A stretch of 64,000 nt of DNA, from assembly GCF_000719115.1 (NCBI RefSeq), contig NZ_JOEA01000034.1:1-64000 (forward strand). The letters run 5' to 3'. Positions 10,405 to 19,040 of this stretch are shown here, in pieces (the first letter of the stretch is position 1; each line of letters starts with the position of its first letter). Origin of the DNA: Lentzea albidocapillata. GTDB lineage: Bacteria; Actinomycetota; Actinomycetes; Mycobacteriales; Pseudonocardiaceae. The notes beneath the pieces are model-generated. The model saw nothing but the letters and a program-made list of their open reading frames with translations, was not told the DNA's origin and did no database searches. Both the position numbers and the translations under genes were made by a program.

Positions 10405-12417
10405 ATGGCGGGCGAGCCCGACGTGACGAACATGGTGGAAGGATCGACGTTGCCACGACCGCGTCAGCTGCCTGGAGCGATCACGAAGCTGGTCAACCAG
10501 AAGCGGACACTCCGTGCGCTCGACGAGGCATTGGCCGCGGTGACCTCCGAGGGCCCGGTGATCAGGGTGCTGCGCGGCCAGCGCGGTAGCGGCAAGACGA
10601 CAGTCGCTGTGCGTTGGCTGCACGACCGCGCGGATCGTTTCCCCGACGGGCAGCTCTACGCGAACCTTGGTGCGTGGACCGATCAGGTGAGCGCGCCGAG
10701 CGAGGTGCTGGCCGGATTCCTGGGCGCGCTCGGGGTCGACCGGGCACAGATCCCCGCGGACCTCGAGGCGCGGCACAACATGTTCCGGACATTGACCCAC
10801 GGCAAGCGCTTCCAGGTGATGCTCGACGACGCCGTGACGCCTGCCCAGGTGCGCGCGCTGCTACCGGGCAAGGGCGCCTCGCTGGTCGTGGTCACCGGTC
10901 ACGGGGCGTTCGGCACCCTGTTGCAGAACAACGCCGCTTTCGTGGACGTCGAGCCGCTCGAAGCCGAGATGGCCGTAGAACTGCTGCGCGTCTTCGCGGG
11001 GGATCGCGTCGATGGTGAAGTCTCCGCTCGTGATGCCCTGGTGGCCATGTGCGCGGGTTTGCCTGCCGCGTTGTGCGTGGTCGGCGTGCTGCTCGCGGAG
11101 TCACCGGACATGCCGCTGGCGGAACTGCTGGACGAACTGAAGGACCCGGCGACGGGAATCACGCGCGTGACCGTGGGCGGCGAGCCGTCGCTGGGCACCG
11201 TGTTCGACGCCGGATACCGCAGGCTCAGCCGCCTCGGCCAGCGCTGCTACCGGGCGATCGGCCTTCATCCGTACGTCGATGACCTGTCTGTGGCGGTGCT
11301 GGCGGCCGCGTTGGGGATCTCCCCGGCGGAGTTGCGTCCGGTGATCCGCGAACTTCGGGACATGCGAACGATCGACCAGCCTCGCACCGGCAGGCTGACC
11401 GTCCACAAGCTGGTGCACGAGCACGCGCGTCTGGTGGCCGACACCGTCGACGACGCAGCGCACCGTCTTGCCGCTACCCGCTCGATGGTCGGGTGGTACG
11501 TGACAGGAGCGGTCACGGCGGCCATCGGGTTGTTGCCACCGCGGTCGTGGCGTGGCGGGTTCCTTCCCGAATCCGTTGTGGACGGAGCACATCCAGCTTC
11601 GGCCGATCCTGGCGCGTGGCTGCGGGCCGAGCGGGTGAACCTGCGGGCGGCGGTGACCGTCGCGTTCGAGCTAGGTGAGCTCGAATCCGTTCTGCGGTTG
11701 TGTGTCTCGCAGTGGTGGTTGTTCCTGGCGGAGAAGTACGCCGATGACCTGGTGGCCACCCACGCGCTCGGCCTTCGCGCCGCAGACCACCTGCGCGCCG
11801 ATCGGGAGAAGGCACTTCTGCTGGTGCAACAGGGTTTCGCGTATCGCAGCCTCGGCCGGTTCCGTGACGCGGTCGACTCGTGCACCGCGGCGATCCAGCT
11901 CGCGGAGGCGGCCGGCAACGTGGAACTGGTTGCCACGGCGCTGGAAGGCGCCGGCTTGGCCGCGTTCGACGGCGGCGATCTCACCAGGTCGGCGTCGTGG
12001 TTGAGGCGCAACCTGGAGCTGGCGGAAACGACCCGCGACCCGCGACGTATTGCGCTGGCGTGCCTGCACGGAGCCAAGCCTGAACCGTCCGAGCAGGCGC
12101 TGGTGCTGCTGGAACGAGCCTACGAGGGATTCCGATCGCTACCTGTGGCTGAGCCGCAGAACTTGGCGAAAGTGTTGCTGTGGCAGGGCCGCAAGCTCGG
12201 CGCCGAAGGTGGTCCGCGGTTGCGGGAAGCACTCGCCCTGGCGACCGAGCACAAGCACCAGGTCGATCGGGCGGAGATCCTGGAAGCACTGGCGCAGCTC
12301 GAGACCGACCGCGACGTCGCAGTCGAGCTGTACCGCGAAGCGTTGACGATCTACGAGGAGCGCGGGCTGCTCCATTCCGCGCTGGCGACCCGGCAGAGGC
12401 TGGCCGAGCCGGCTTGA
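10405..12417 (+). CDS. STAND-type NB-ARC/TPR protein, copy 2 (canonical Walker motifs)
   Basis: 670 aa from ATG 10405, with GGGAGGCGCG just upstream; a TTG start at 10381 is less likely. Walker A GQRGSGKTT lies near residues 58-66 and Walker B RFQVMLDDA near 135-142. A winged-helix region follows, then TPR-like helices to the end. As in copy 1 there is no fused effector, so it must act through a partner. STAND proteins of this shape are signal-responsive switches; several act in antiviral defence or secondary-metabolite control (family knowledge). It overlaps the convergent transferase-like gene by 67 bases, mirroring copy 1. Confidence 0.82.
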   Translation: MAGEPDVTNMVEGSTLPRPRQLPGAITKLVNQKRTLRALDEALAAVTSEGPVIRVLRGQRGSGKTTVAVRWLHDRADRFPDGQLYANLGAWTDQVSAPSEVLAGFLGALGVDRAQIPADLEARHNMFRTLTHGKRFQVMLDDAVTPAQVRALLPGKGASLVVVTGHGAFGTLLQNNAAFVDVEPLEAEMAVELLRVFAGDRVDGEVSARDALVAMCAGLPAALCVVGVLLAESPDMPLAELLDELKDPATGITRVTVGGEPSLGTVFDAGYRRLSRLGQRCYRAIGLHPYVDDLSVAVLAAALGISPAELRPVIRELRDMRTIDQPRTGRLTVHKLVHEHARLVADTVDDAAHRLAATRSMVGWYVTGAVTAAIGLLPPRSWRGGFLPESVVDGAHPASADPGAWLRAERVNLRAAVTVAFELGELESVLRLCVSQWWLFLAEKYADDLVATHALGLRAADHLRADREKALLLVQQGFAYRSLGRFRDAVDSCTAAIQLAEAAGNVELVATALEGAGLAAFDGGDLTRSASWLRRNLELAETTRDPRRIALACLHGAKPEPSEQALVLLERAYEGFRSLPVAEPQNLAKVLLWQGRKLGAEGGPRLREALALATEHKHQVDRAEILEALAQLETDRDVAVELYREALTIYEERGLLHSALATRQRLAEPA

Positions 12418-14036
12418 CCTGCTTGCAGGCGAACGAGAGCAGGGAAGTCGGCGACCCGCCGGCCTTCCCGCAACCAGGCCAGCACGACGACCGACCAGAC
12501 CCTGCCGTCACCACCCGCCGACGTGAACTCCACGAACCCTGCGTCCCGTGTACCCACCACCCAGGTGCTCCCGTTGACAGGCATGGTGGCGAGCACAGCA
12601 CCCGGAAACGCGTCGAGTGTGTCCGCGATCCAGCCATGCGCGTCGCCCGGCTGGTCGTGCACCACTATGTCGGCCAGTTCCAACTGAGCCGAGCAGGGTT
12701 CGCCGGTGCTGACCATCAATCCCGCGCCCGCCGGCAACGGCGCCACGTCAGCGGTGTACCGCACCAGGGCAGCGGACAGCTGATCCTCGGCAATCCGCAG
12801 GTCCGCCCGCACGATCTCGACGGCCGGAGGTCGCGGCGACAGTTCGGGCAGCGGAACGACACGGGTGAGAGCCGGCGCTTCGGGCTCTGGTAGGTGGAGC
12901 AGGCGATAGAACTCCGCGCGAAGCAACCGCGCCGCCTCACCGGGCACCGACGTCGTGAACCTGGTGATCTCCTGGTGGGTCCGGCCGCGCTCGATCGCGG
13001 CGCGCACCTGCTCGCCCAACGGCCGACGAGGGGTGAGCCGGTCCGCCGCGGCGATGAACATGCCGACCGGGGAAGCAGGATCGACCGCATCCTCCGGCCA
13101 CGTGGCCAGCAACGTCGGCTTGCCCAGCGCGGCTCCGTAGAACGTCACTGAGCCGTGATCGCCGACCACCAGATCGGATGCGATCAATCCCGCACGCCAG
13201 CCCTCCTCCGGAGGAACGAGCACCACCCCGCGACGACGGCAGTCGTCGAGCCACATCTCGACCTGCCAGGGGGAGTGGTGCGCCCAGATGTTGGGGTGCA
13301 AGGCAACCGCGACCGCGAACTCGTCCAGCGGCAGTTCATCGCGCAGCTCGCGCACCAACTTCGGTGCGGTGCCGTACAGCGACTCCGGACCCCAGGTGGA
13401 CGAGACGAACACCAGTTGTTGTCCCGGCTGCAGACCGAACGCGTCGCGGTACGTGCGGCGCAGCGGCGCACTCGCGAGCATCCGGTCGAAACACGGATCA
13501 CCCGCGACAACGGCCACGTCGAGCGCTGCCGGACAGGAGTCTCTCAGCCGCTCGACCTGCTCGTCGTGCGAGAACACCAGTGATGAGGCGATGGGTACGC
13601 CCCCTGACAGCAACCACTCAGGTGCCAGGCCGAATACCGGATTCTCGGATTTCCGCGTTTCCGCACTCAGATATTTGTTGTACCCCATTCCGTGGGGCAA
13701 AATGACAACAGGGCTGTCCAGCTCGTGCAGGGGACCGCCGTGACTTGTCGATATCGTGAGATCGACCCTGCGCTCCGCGAGCTCTGACCACCCGACCTGG
13801 TGCACTCGATTCCTGTCGAGGTGCGGGTCGACATCCCTCCCGAACGGGGACGAGCCCGTGCAGGCGAAGATCACCTCGACCCGATGGTCCGTCGCCAGCA
13901 AGGGCAGTACGTCGAAGAGCCTGGTCGCGGAGGTGACGTTGTGCACCACGCCGAGCACCGTTCGTTCGGGTCGGCGCGTGGTCCAAACGGGATCGACGGC
14001 GGCATCAGGAACGGCCGTCGGCCGTGCGGTGAACAC
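12351..14036 (-). CDS. TagF-like/GT-B-fold transferase-like protein, copy 2
   Basis: 561 aa from GTG 14036. It shares with copy 1 the blocks ILPHGMGYNKY (about 112-122), VFSHDEQ, VVAGDPCFDRM, FVSSTWGPESLYG, ALHPNIW, LVPPEEGW and LVVGDHGSVTFYGAALGKPTLLA, all in order. The region between YNKY and VFGL is short and has no repeat. The fold assignment rests on these TagF-like blocks; donor and acceptor are unknown. It is convergent with, and overlaps, the STAND gene. No clear ribosome-binding site precedes the GTG, so the start is uncertain. Confidence 0.62.
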   Translation of the reverse strand: MFTARPTAVPDAAVDPVWTTRRPERTVLGVVHNVTSATRLFDVLPLLATDHRVEVIFACTGSSPFGRDVDPHLDRNRVHQVGWSELAERRVDLTISTSHGGPLHELDSPVVILPHGMGYNKYLSAETRKSENPVFGLAPEWLLSGGVPIASSLVFSHDEQVERLRDSCPAALDVAVVAGDPCFDRMLASAPLRRTYRDAFGLQPGQQLVFVSSTWGPESLYGTAPKLVRELRDELPLDEFAVAVALHPNIWAHHSPWQVEMWLDDCRRRGVVLVPPEEGWRAGLIASDLVVGDHGSVTFYGAALGKPTLLATWPEDAVDPASPVGMFIAAADRLTPRRPLGEQVRAAIERGRTHQEITRFTTSVPGEAARLLRAEFYRLLHLPEPEAPALTRVVPLPELSPRPPAVEIVRADLRIAEDQLSAALVRYTADVAPLPAGAGLMVSTGEPCSAQLELADIVVHDQPGDAHGWIADTLDAFPGAVLATMPVNGSTWVVGTRDAGFVEFTSAGGDGRVWSVVVLAWLREGRRVADFPALVRLQAGQAGSASLCRVASAEWSSPRSS

Positions 14037-14165
14037 GATCGACGATCATAACTACCCCTCGTCCAGCGGGTTGATCTCAACGGATTTCAGGTGAGCCGGC
14101 CGTGTTCGAAATGCGTCAGCGCGAGTGAGGCTTTGACGATGTCTCAGATCCTGCGTGGGCTGCCG

Positions 14166-15071
14166 TCAGGCGATGATGTGCCGTATGACTGCGGCAAGGG
14201 ACCGCTCACGTGGTTGAACGGTATCCAGTGAGAGCGCTTCCCCGGCCCAGCAGGGAAAGCTTGCCAGTCGCTGCTGCACGTTGTGCCAGTCGCCCGAGTC
14301 GTGCCAGCCGGCGATGCCGCGGCTGCGGCCTTCGAGCCTGGCACGGTGGACTTGCGGGTCGGAGCATCGGCACACGACCACACGGAACTCCGCACCGGCC
14401 CGGCGGGCCAGGCTACGCCAGCGTTCCCTGGTCGCGACCTGTTCGGTGGGGTGATCGAGGATGACGGACTGTCCGGCGACGAGTTGCCGGAGAGCGAGCG
14501 TGGTCAGTACCTCTTCGGCTATCGCCAGTGGATCCTCGAAATGACGGCCGCCGAACGGGGTCAGCGCGCCGAGCAGCCAGTCGGTGGCGAAGACCGGAAT
14601 CCCCAGCTCGGCGCCCGCGGCGTCGGCCAGGGTGCTCTTTCCGCTGCCAGGCAACCCGGAGAACACGACCAGCCGGGCATCCGTGGCGACGGACGGTAGG
14701 TCGTAGTCGGTGAAATCGGCCGGCAATCTCGGTGTCAGATCGGTCGGCACCAGTCCGGCAACCCACGTGGATGCGATTCGATACGGCCGTGCGGCCTCGA
14801 CGACGCAGGAAACGACATCAACGGTGCCGTCGTGATGGCGGATCCGTGCCCGCGCGGTGGTCTCGCCGACGTCGAGACCGACCACGACGACCGGCGCGTA
14901 GTCGGCAGCTCGACCGCGGGTGACCTCGACGTACCGCTCGGGCGGGACGACAGCGGTGAACGCAGCCGCGAGCACGTCGGACGCGTCAGTTCCCCAGCCC
15001 GGTTTCCCATCCAGGCCGTCGAGAATCCATTCCAGCCGCGCCAGGGCAGGACTGGCCGCGAAACGTTGCAC
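14166..15071 (-). CDS. P-loop kinase with an ORF12-like N-terminal domain
   Basis: 301 aa from GTG 15071 (GGGAGA five bases upstream); a TTG at 15086 is the longer option. Residues 1-125 (WILDGLDGKPGWGTDASDVL, then PPERYVEV and PYRIASTWVAGLVP) resemble the small alpha/beta domain at the N-terminus of clavulanate ORF12-like hydrolases. Residues 135-301 are a zeta-toxin or polynucleotide-kinase-like P-loop domain with FSGLPGSGKSTL, an ILDHPT segment and a CRCSDPQVHRARLEGR lid. The substrate is unknown. The two-domain architecture is unusual; the N-terminal assignment is tentative. Confidence 0.6.
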   Translation of the reverse strand: MQRFAASPALARLEWILDGLDGKPGWGTDASDVLAAAFTAVVPPERYVEVTRGRAADYAPVVVVGLDVGETTARARIRHHDGTVDVVSCVVEAARPYRIASTWVAGLVPTDLTPRLPADFTDYDLPSVATDARLVVFSGLPGSGKSTLADAAGAELGIPVFATDWLLGALTPFGGRHFEDPLAIAEEVLTTLALRQLVAGQSVILDHPTEQVATRERWRSLARRAGAEFRVVVCRCSDPQVHRARLEGRSRGIAGWHDSGDWHNVQQRLASFPCWAGEALSLDTVQPRERSLAAVIRHIIA

Positions 15072-15385
15072 TGTTCTCCCGGGCAAGGTGGTTGAGGCGA
15101 GCCGATCAAGCCTAGCGAACCTGCCCGGAGACAGGCCGGACGTTCGCCCACGACTGAAACGTCATCGGGCTGCGGGCTGAGATAACGCAGGTGGCCGTGT
15201 CAGGTGAACACCCGACATGCGAGGGCGGCCGGGCGTCTTAATGTAATCCTTGTAAACGGACTGCAGGTTCCAGGACTAGAGGGGTCTGATCGTAGCCACC
15301 CATGTGGTCACGATCAGTGGATTTGTGCGCGTTTCGCGCCTTTTCCTTGGGGTCACTGTCCACCGGTTACAGAGTGGGGTCAAGC
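15072..15385. other. Intergenic region upstream of the secreted hydrolase
   Basis: 314 bases without a convincing gene. It holds an AT-richer patch (CTTAATGTAATCCTTGTAAA near 15238-15256), which may be the promoter, and the inverted repeat annotated at 15286-15317. A c-di-AMP riboswitch, common before actinobacterial wall hydrolases, was looked for and its conserved blocks were not seen. Confidence 0.4.
15286..15317. promoter_or_regulatory. Two-tier inverted repeat before the secreted hydrolase
   Basis: CTGATCGT (15286-15293) pairs with ACGATCAG (15310-15317), and inside it CCAC pairs with GTGG around CCAT. It lies about 70 bases before the hydrolase start in its leader. It could be an operator or an mRNA hairpin. 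Confidence 0.4.
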
Positions 15386-15985
15386 ATGTCCAGAATCGGG
15401 CGAATTCTCGCCTCGTCCATGGTGGCCACCGTCGTGGCAGGAACGGCAATGGCCGGCCTGCTCGTCGCGCCCGTCCAAGCCGCAGAGACGGACCCGACGA
15501 GTGAGGTCGGCACCGCTTCCTCTGGTGGCGGCGACTGCACGAAGAAGGCGGTCGGAAACGCGAGGAACAAGGGGGATATCTTCCACTCCTACGCCAAGAA
15601 CGTGGTCGCACACAACCACGTCGGCATCTACTACACGACGAAGACGATCGTGGAAGCGCCTGGCAAGGACCAGAAGAGCAAGTCCGTCACGGCATCCACG
15701 CTGAAAAAGTGTGGCCCGATCTACAAGATGTACGTCGACACCAAGCAGGCCAACCGCGACAAGGCCGCCAACCACGCCTACAACAAGTTCCGAGACCTGC
15801 CGTACGACGGGAACTTCCTTGACAACAAGGACAACAGCAACGGGAAGCTGAACTGCTCCGAGCTGGTCTGGAAGGCGTACAAGCACGGTGCGGGCATCGA
15901 CTTGGACAGCAACGGCGGGGAAGGCGTCTACCCCAACAACATCAAGGATCACAGCAAGACCGTGGTCTACGCGACCATCAAGTAA
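15386..15985 (+). CDS. Secreted YiiX/C92-like (NlpC/P60-fold) cysteine hydrolase
   Basis: 199 aa from ATG 15386. A signal peptide (MSRIGRILASSMVATVVAG...APVQAAE) precedes a permuted papain-like domain: GDIFHSYAKN, HNHVGIYY with the candidate catalytic His, TIVEAPG, and LNCSELVWKAYKHG with the candidate Cys. The end motif VYPNNIKDHSKTVVY fits C92/YiiX-like proteins. It probably cleaves peptide or amide bonds in the envelope or medium. An upstream in-frame extension to 15302 lacks signal-peptide features. A 9-bp hairpin follows the stop. Confidence 0.7.
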   Translation: MSRIGRILASSMVATVVAGTAMAGLLVAPVQAAETDPTSEVGTASSGGGDCTKKAVGNARNKGDIFHSYAKNVVAHNHVGIYYTTKTIVEAPGKDQKSKSVTASTLKKCGPIYKMYVDTKQANRDKAANHAYNKFRDLPYDGNFLDNKDNSNGKLNCSELVWKAYKHGAGIDLDSNGGEGVYPNNIKDHSKTVVYATIK

Positions 15986-16000
15986 CGACCTTCGATGAGC

Positions 16001-16029
16001 GGTGCGGCCTGCCGGGTGCGGGCCGCACC
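16001..16029. terminator. Hairpin after the secreted hydrolase gene
   Basis: GGTGCGGCC (16001-16009) pairs perfectly with GGCCGCACC (16021-16029) across an 11-base loop. It starts 15 bases after the stop codon. Confidence 0.55.
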
Positions 16030-16056
16030 GCCCACCGCCTGAGAGGATTCGGCCCG

Positions 16057-17283
16057 GTGCGCCTTCCCCGACTCGTTGCGCTCGCTGCCTGCGCAATCCT
16101 GGCCGTGACGGCCTGCACCTCGCCGGGCGGTGGGGCAGAGGTGAACATCGCAGATCCCGATGTCGTGAAGCTCGGCGAAACCGTCGTCGCGTTCTACCTC
16201 AGCCCGGACACCTCCGTCGACAAACCGAAGGAAAAGCGGCCCGCCTACCTGGTCCTGGTACAGGCAGACGGCAGCACACGCCTGATCGAGACTAGCGGCA
16301 TGGCCGAGCCGCATATCGCGTGGTCGGACGCCGGGCTGTTCTTCAGTGACGACGCACGCGACTACATCCTCGGCAAGGACGGTCTGGCTCGCTTCGAGAA
16401 CAAGAAGGCAGGGCACCAGCAGTCGGCTTTCGCGCTGCCCGGCAACAAGGGTTTTGTCGCGGTCTACAACGAAGGCTTCTCCGAATCCGGCTACACCAAC
16501 CAGGTAGCCGTCACCACTTCGACCGGTTCACTGCTCTACAACGTCGAAGGAAACTACTTCATGAACGCGCTGTGCGACGGCGTCCTCAATGGAATCGCCA
16601 CCGACAGCGGCGCTCATTTCGCCGACTCGGCCAAGATTCCCGGCATGCGCTCGAAGGTTGAGCCCGGTGCTCAGCCGGAGTTGCTTTCCCAGCTGTATCC
16701 GGCAACCGAAGGACAGGAAAAGGCCCTCGCCTGGCGAGGAGTCTTCGATGCGGGAGACCACAACCGTCACGTGCCATGCCACGACGGTGTCATCCCGTTC
16801 CTCTCCGATTATGCCGACGCCGACGGCAAGCCCCACCTGACCATCGTGTCGTGGAACACCGGCAATGGCGAGTACACCGAACAGCCTCTCGTCGACGTCC
16901 AAGGACGACCCATCGCCGAGAAACTGATCGACCCCGAGACGTTCTCCCAGAAGTCCTACGACGACTTGGCGGTCCTCGATGGCCACCTCGAATGGCTCGC
17001 CGCCGATGGCCGGATCATGAGCACCGAAATCGCCTCCGGAATCACCAGGCCGCGGTTCGACACCAGGTTCGTCTCGGGCAGCGATTCGTCCAGTCAGGCG
17101 ATCTTCACGGACCGGTCGATTCACCTGATCCAGGAGACGTTCGACGGCGAGACGCCCATCAGGATCAAGAAGTTCGACCGCGCCACCGGAAACCTGGTCA
17201 CCGAGATCGCCGTGCCAGGCCTGGCGGAACAGCTCGGCATAGAGTTCAACGTGCGGGGCGCGGCCGTTCCGCCCGCCGCCTGA
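16057..17283 (+). CDS. Lipoprotein of unknown function
   Basis: 408 aa from GTG 16057. A type II signal peptide (MRLPRLVALAACAILAVTAC) ends in the lipobox VTAC, so Cys20 should be lipidated and the protein anchored on the outer face of the membrane. The mature part alternates short beta-rich segments (LSPDTSVDKPK, LDGHLEWLAADGR, IKKFDRATGNLVTEI), suggesting a beta-propeller-like fold. No enzyme motif was recognised. It follows the secreted hydrolase but is separated from it by a hairpin, and is convergent with the two-component operon. Confidence 0.65.
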   Translation: MRLPRLVALAACAILAVTACTSPGGGAEVNIADPDVVKLGETVVAFYLSPDTSVDKPKEKRPAYLVLVQADGSTRLIETSGMAEPHIAWSDAGLFFSDDARDYILGKDGLARFENKKAGHQQSAFALPGNKGFVAVYNEGFSESGYTNQVAVTTSTGSLLYNVEGNYFMNALCDGVLNGIATDSGAHFADSAKIPGMRSKVEPGAQPELLSQLYPATEGQEKALAWRGVFDAGDHNRHVPCHDGVIPFLSDYADADGKPHLTIVSWNTGNGEYTEQPLVDVQGRPIAEKLIDPETFSQKSYDDLAVLDGHLEWLAADGRIMSTEIASGITRPRFDTRFVSGSDSSSQAIFTDRSIHLIQETFDGETPIRIKKFDRATGNLVTEIAVPGLAEQLGIEFNVRGAAVPPAA

Positions 17284-17289
17284 CCCGCC

Positions 17290-17958
17290 TCACGGCGCGG
17301 TCTCGTTCAGCTCGGCCAGCGTGATGACGCCGTCGTCCAGCGCTCGGGTGATGAGCTCGCTCTTGGTGCTCGCGGCACGTCCGGCGCTCGCGTACTTCAC
17401 CCGGACCCTGGCGATGTAGGTGTCGACGGTCTTCGCGGTGATGTGGAGCTTCGCGGCGACGAGTTCTTTGGAGGAAGAGGCGAACCACGCTCGCAGCACC
17501 TCGGTCTCGCGCGGCGACAGACGCGGCCGGTCCGGGGTGTCGTCCGCGGCGAGCGCGCCGGACAGCGACGGCGCGGTGTAGCCCCGGCCCTCGGCGGCGG
17601 CCCTGACCGCGGGGACGAGGTGCTCGGGGCCTTCGCGCTTGGTCAGATACGCCAACGCGCCGAGGTCGATGCATTTGATCGCCGTGACGTTGTCGGCGTG
17701 CTGCGAGTACACGACCACACGCCGTCCGCTGTCGACGAGCCGGCGCAGCTCACCGAAGTCCGGTTTGCCCGGCACCAGTTCCAGGTCGAAGATCACCACG
17801 TCGGCGTCGGCGCCCTGGCCGGTCCACACACCGGCGAGGCGGTCGCCCGCGTCGATCAGACCGATCGGCGGATCGGCCTGATCGCACCAGTAACGCACGC
17901 CCGCCGCGATCGCCGCGTGGTCGTCCACGATCACGGCTTTGATCAACTCGGCTGCCAC
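17290..17958 (-). CDS. NarL/LuxR-type response regulator
   Basis: 222 aa. The receiver domain has the acidic pair VDDH (11-14), the phosphoacceptor Asp58 in VVIFDLEL and the conserved Lys107 in YLTKREG. The C-terminal LuxR HTH starts at LSPRETEVLRAWF and continues through KTVDTYIARVR. GTG 17958 is chosen because GGAGGCCCA precedes it; the longer formal ORF upstream reads through the neighbouring gene in another frame. It is the last gene of a three-gene operon and overlaps the gene before it by 16 bases. Confidence 0.88.
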   Translation of the reverse strand: MAAELIKAVIVDDHAAIAAGVRYWCDQADPPIGLIDAGDRLAGVWTGQGADADVVIFDLELVPGKPDFGELRRLVDSGRRVVVYSQHADNVTAIKCIDLGALAYLTKREGPEHLVPAVRAAAEGRGYTAPSLSGALAADDTPDRPRLSPRETEVLRAWFASSSKELVAAKLHITAKTVDTYIARVRVKYASAGRAASTKSELITRALDDGVITLAELNETAP

Positions 17959-19040
17959 TGGGCCTCCATCCACACCGTTCCCCCATTGCCGAAGATCTCG
18001 ATCCGCACGTCCGGCGTCGCCGGCGACGGCACCGTGTACTCGGCGCAGTCCGCGACCACGTTGACCGACACCGAATCGGCGCTGCCGACCACAGTGACCC
18101 GCGCCCACGAGCCCGCCGTCGCAAGCGCGGTGAGCGCGGCGTCGGTCAGGTCTCGCCGGACGGCCACCGGCGGCGTCGGCCACTGGCCGCGCGCATCCAG
18201 TTCGACCTCGACCCCTTTGTAATCCGCGATCTCCGCGCAGTGGCGCAACTCGTGCAGCAGCGGGTTGCCGACCGTGTCCGTCTCGGCGAACAGCCGGCGC
18301 ATCCGGGCCGCCTCGGTGGCGCAACTGCGCTGCACCACCGGATCCGACGGCTCGAGCGACCCGTCGGCGAGACCGGTCAGCAGCGGCACGGCCGTGCCGC
18401 TCAACTCGGCGAACCGCTGGGCGCGGCGTCGATGCGCGGCCGACGCGGCAGCCTCCGCGGTCCGTGCCAGTTCGAGCTCACGGGCGGCCCTGGCCGCCTC
18501 GGCGGCGATCCCGCCCAGCACGGCCGCCACCACGGCCATGAGCAGCGGCAACCCGAACACCGTCACCGACCCCGTGGTGAACCGCACCAGCGCCGCCCGG
18601 TCCACCTCGTGGAACACCAGCAGGTTTGCCAGCGCGAGCAGTTCGTGCGTCACCAGGAACGCCAGAAAAGTCCTAAAAGGACGATCGAGCAGAACCACGG
18701 CCCCGGCCCAGTTCGCTGCTCCGAACAGCCAGTCCACCGTGGTCGACGTCATGCCGTCCGGCAAGGTCAGGTAGGACAGCGCGGACGCGCCGAGCACCAC
18801 GGCGATGGCAATCCGGCGCCCATTACGCCAAGGTCGCCGCCGCACGACGAGCACCGCCTCGGTCGCCAGCACCGCGGTCAGTGCCGCGTAGGCGGCGAAC
18901 TGGGCCGCCGGGTAGTCGTGGAACTCCAGGCCGTGCACCAGGTGGATCAGGCCGAGCACGTTCACCGTCAGCACGGCGAGGATCAGGGTGGCGATCCGCA
19001 GACCGCGCTGCAGCTGTGCCCTCGTCTCGTCGTCACTCAT
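17943..19040 (-). CDS. Membrane protein with a degenerate histidine-kinase-like ATPase region
   Basis: 365 aa from ATG 19040, which overlaps the stop of the kinase before it. About six hydrophobic segments occupy residues 15-190; a helical stretch (AARELELARTAEAAASAAHRR) then leads into a C-terminal domain laid out like the HATPase part of NarL-type kinases. Clear N-box, DxGxG and GxGxG motifs are missing (VRRDLTDAALTALATAG; EIFGNGGTVWMEAQW). It is probably a non-catalytic partner or sensor for the adjacent kinase/regulator pair. Confidence 0.6.
   Translation of the reverse strand: MSDDETRAQLQRGLRIATLILAVLTVNVLGLIHLVHGLEFHDYPAAQFAAYAALTAVLATEAVLVVRRRPWRNGRRIAIAVVLGASALSYLTLPDGMTSTTVDWLFGAANWAGAVVLLDRPFRTFLAFLVTHELLALANLLVFHEVDRAALVRFTTGSVTVFGLPLLMAVVAAVLGGIAAEAARAARELELARTAEAAASAAHRRRAQRFAELSGTAVPLLTGLADGSLEPSDPVVQRSCATEAARMRRLFAETDTVGNPLLHELRHCAEIADYKGVEVELDARGQWPTPPVAVRRDLTDAALTALATAGSWARVTVVGSADSVSVNVVADCAEYTVPSPATPDVRIEIFGNGGTVWMEAQWQPS

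Noticed and set aside
15180..15385. c-di-AMP riboswitch before the secreted hydrolase
   Set aside because: Such switches are frequent before actinobacterial wall hydrolases, but the conserved purine-rich blocks and pseudoknot sequences could not be found.
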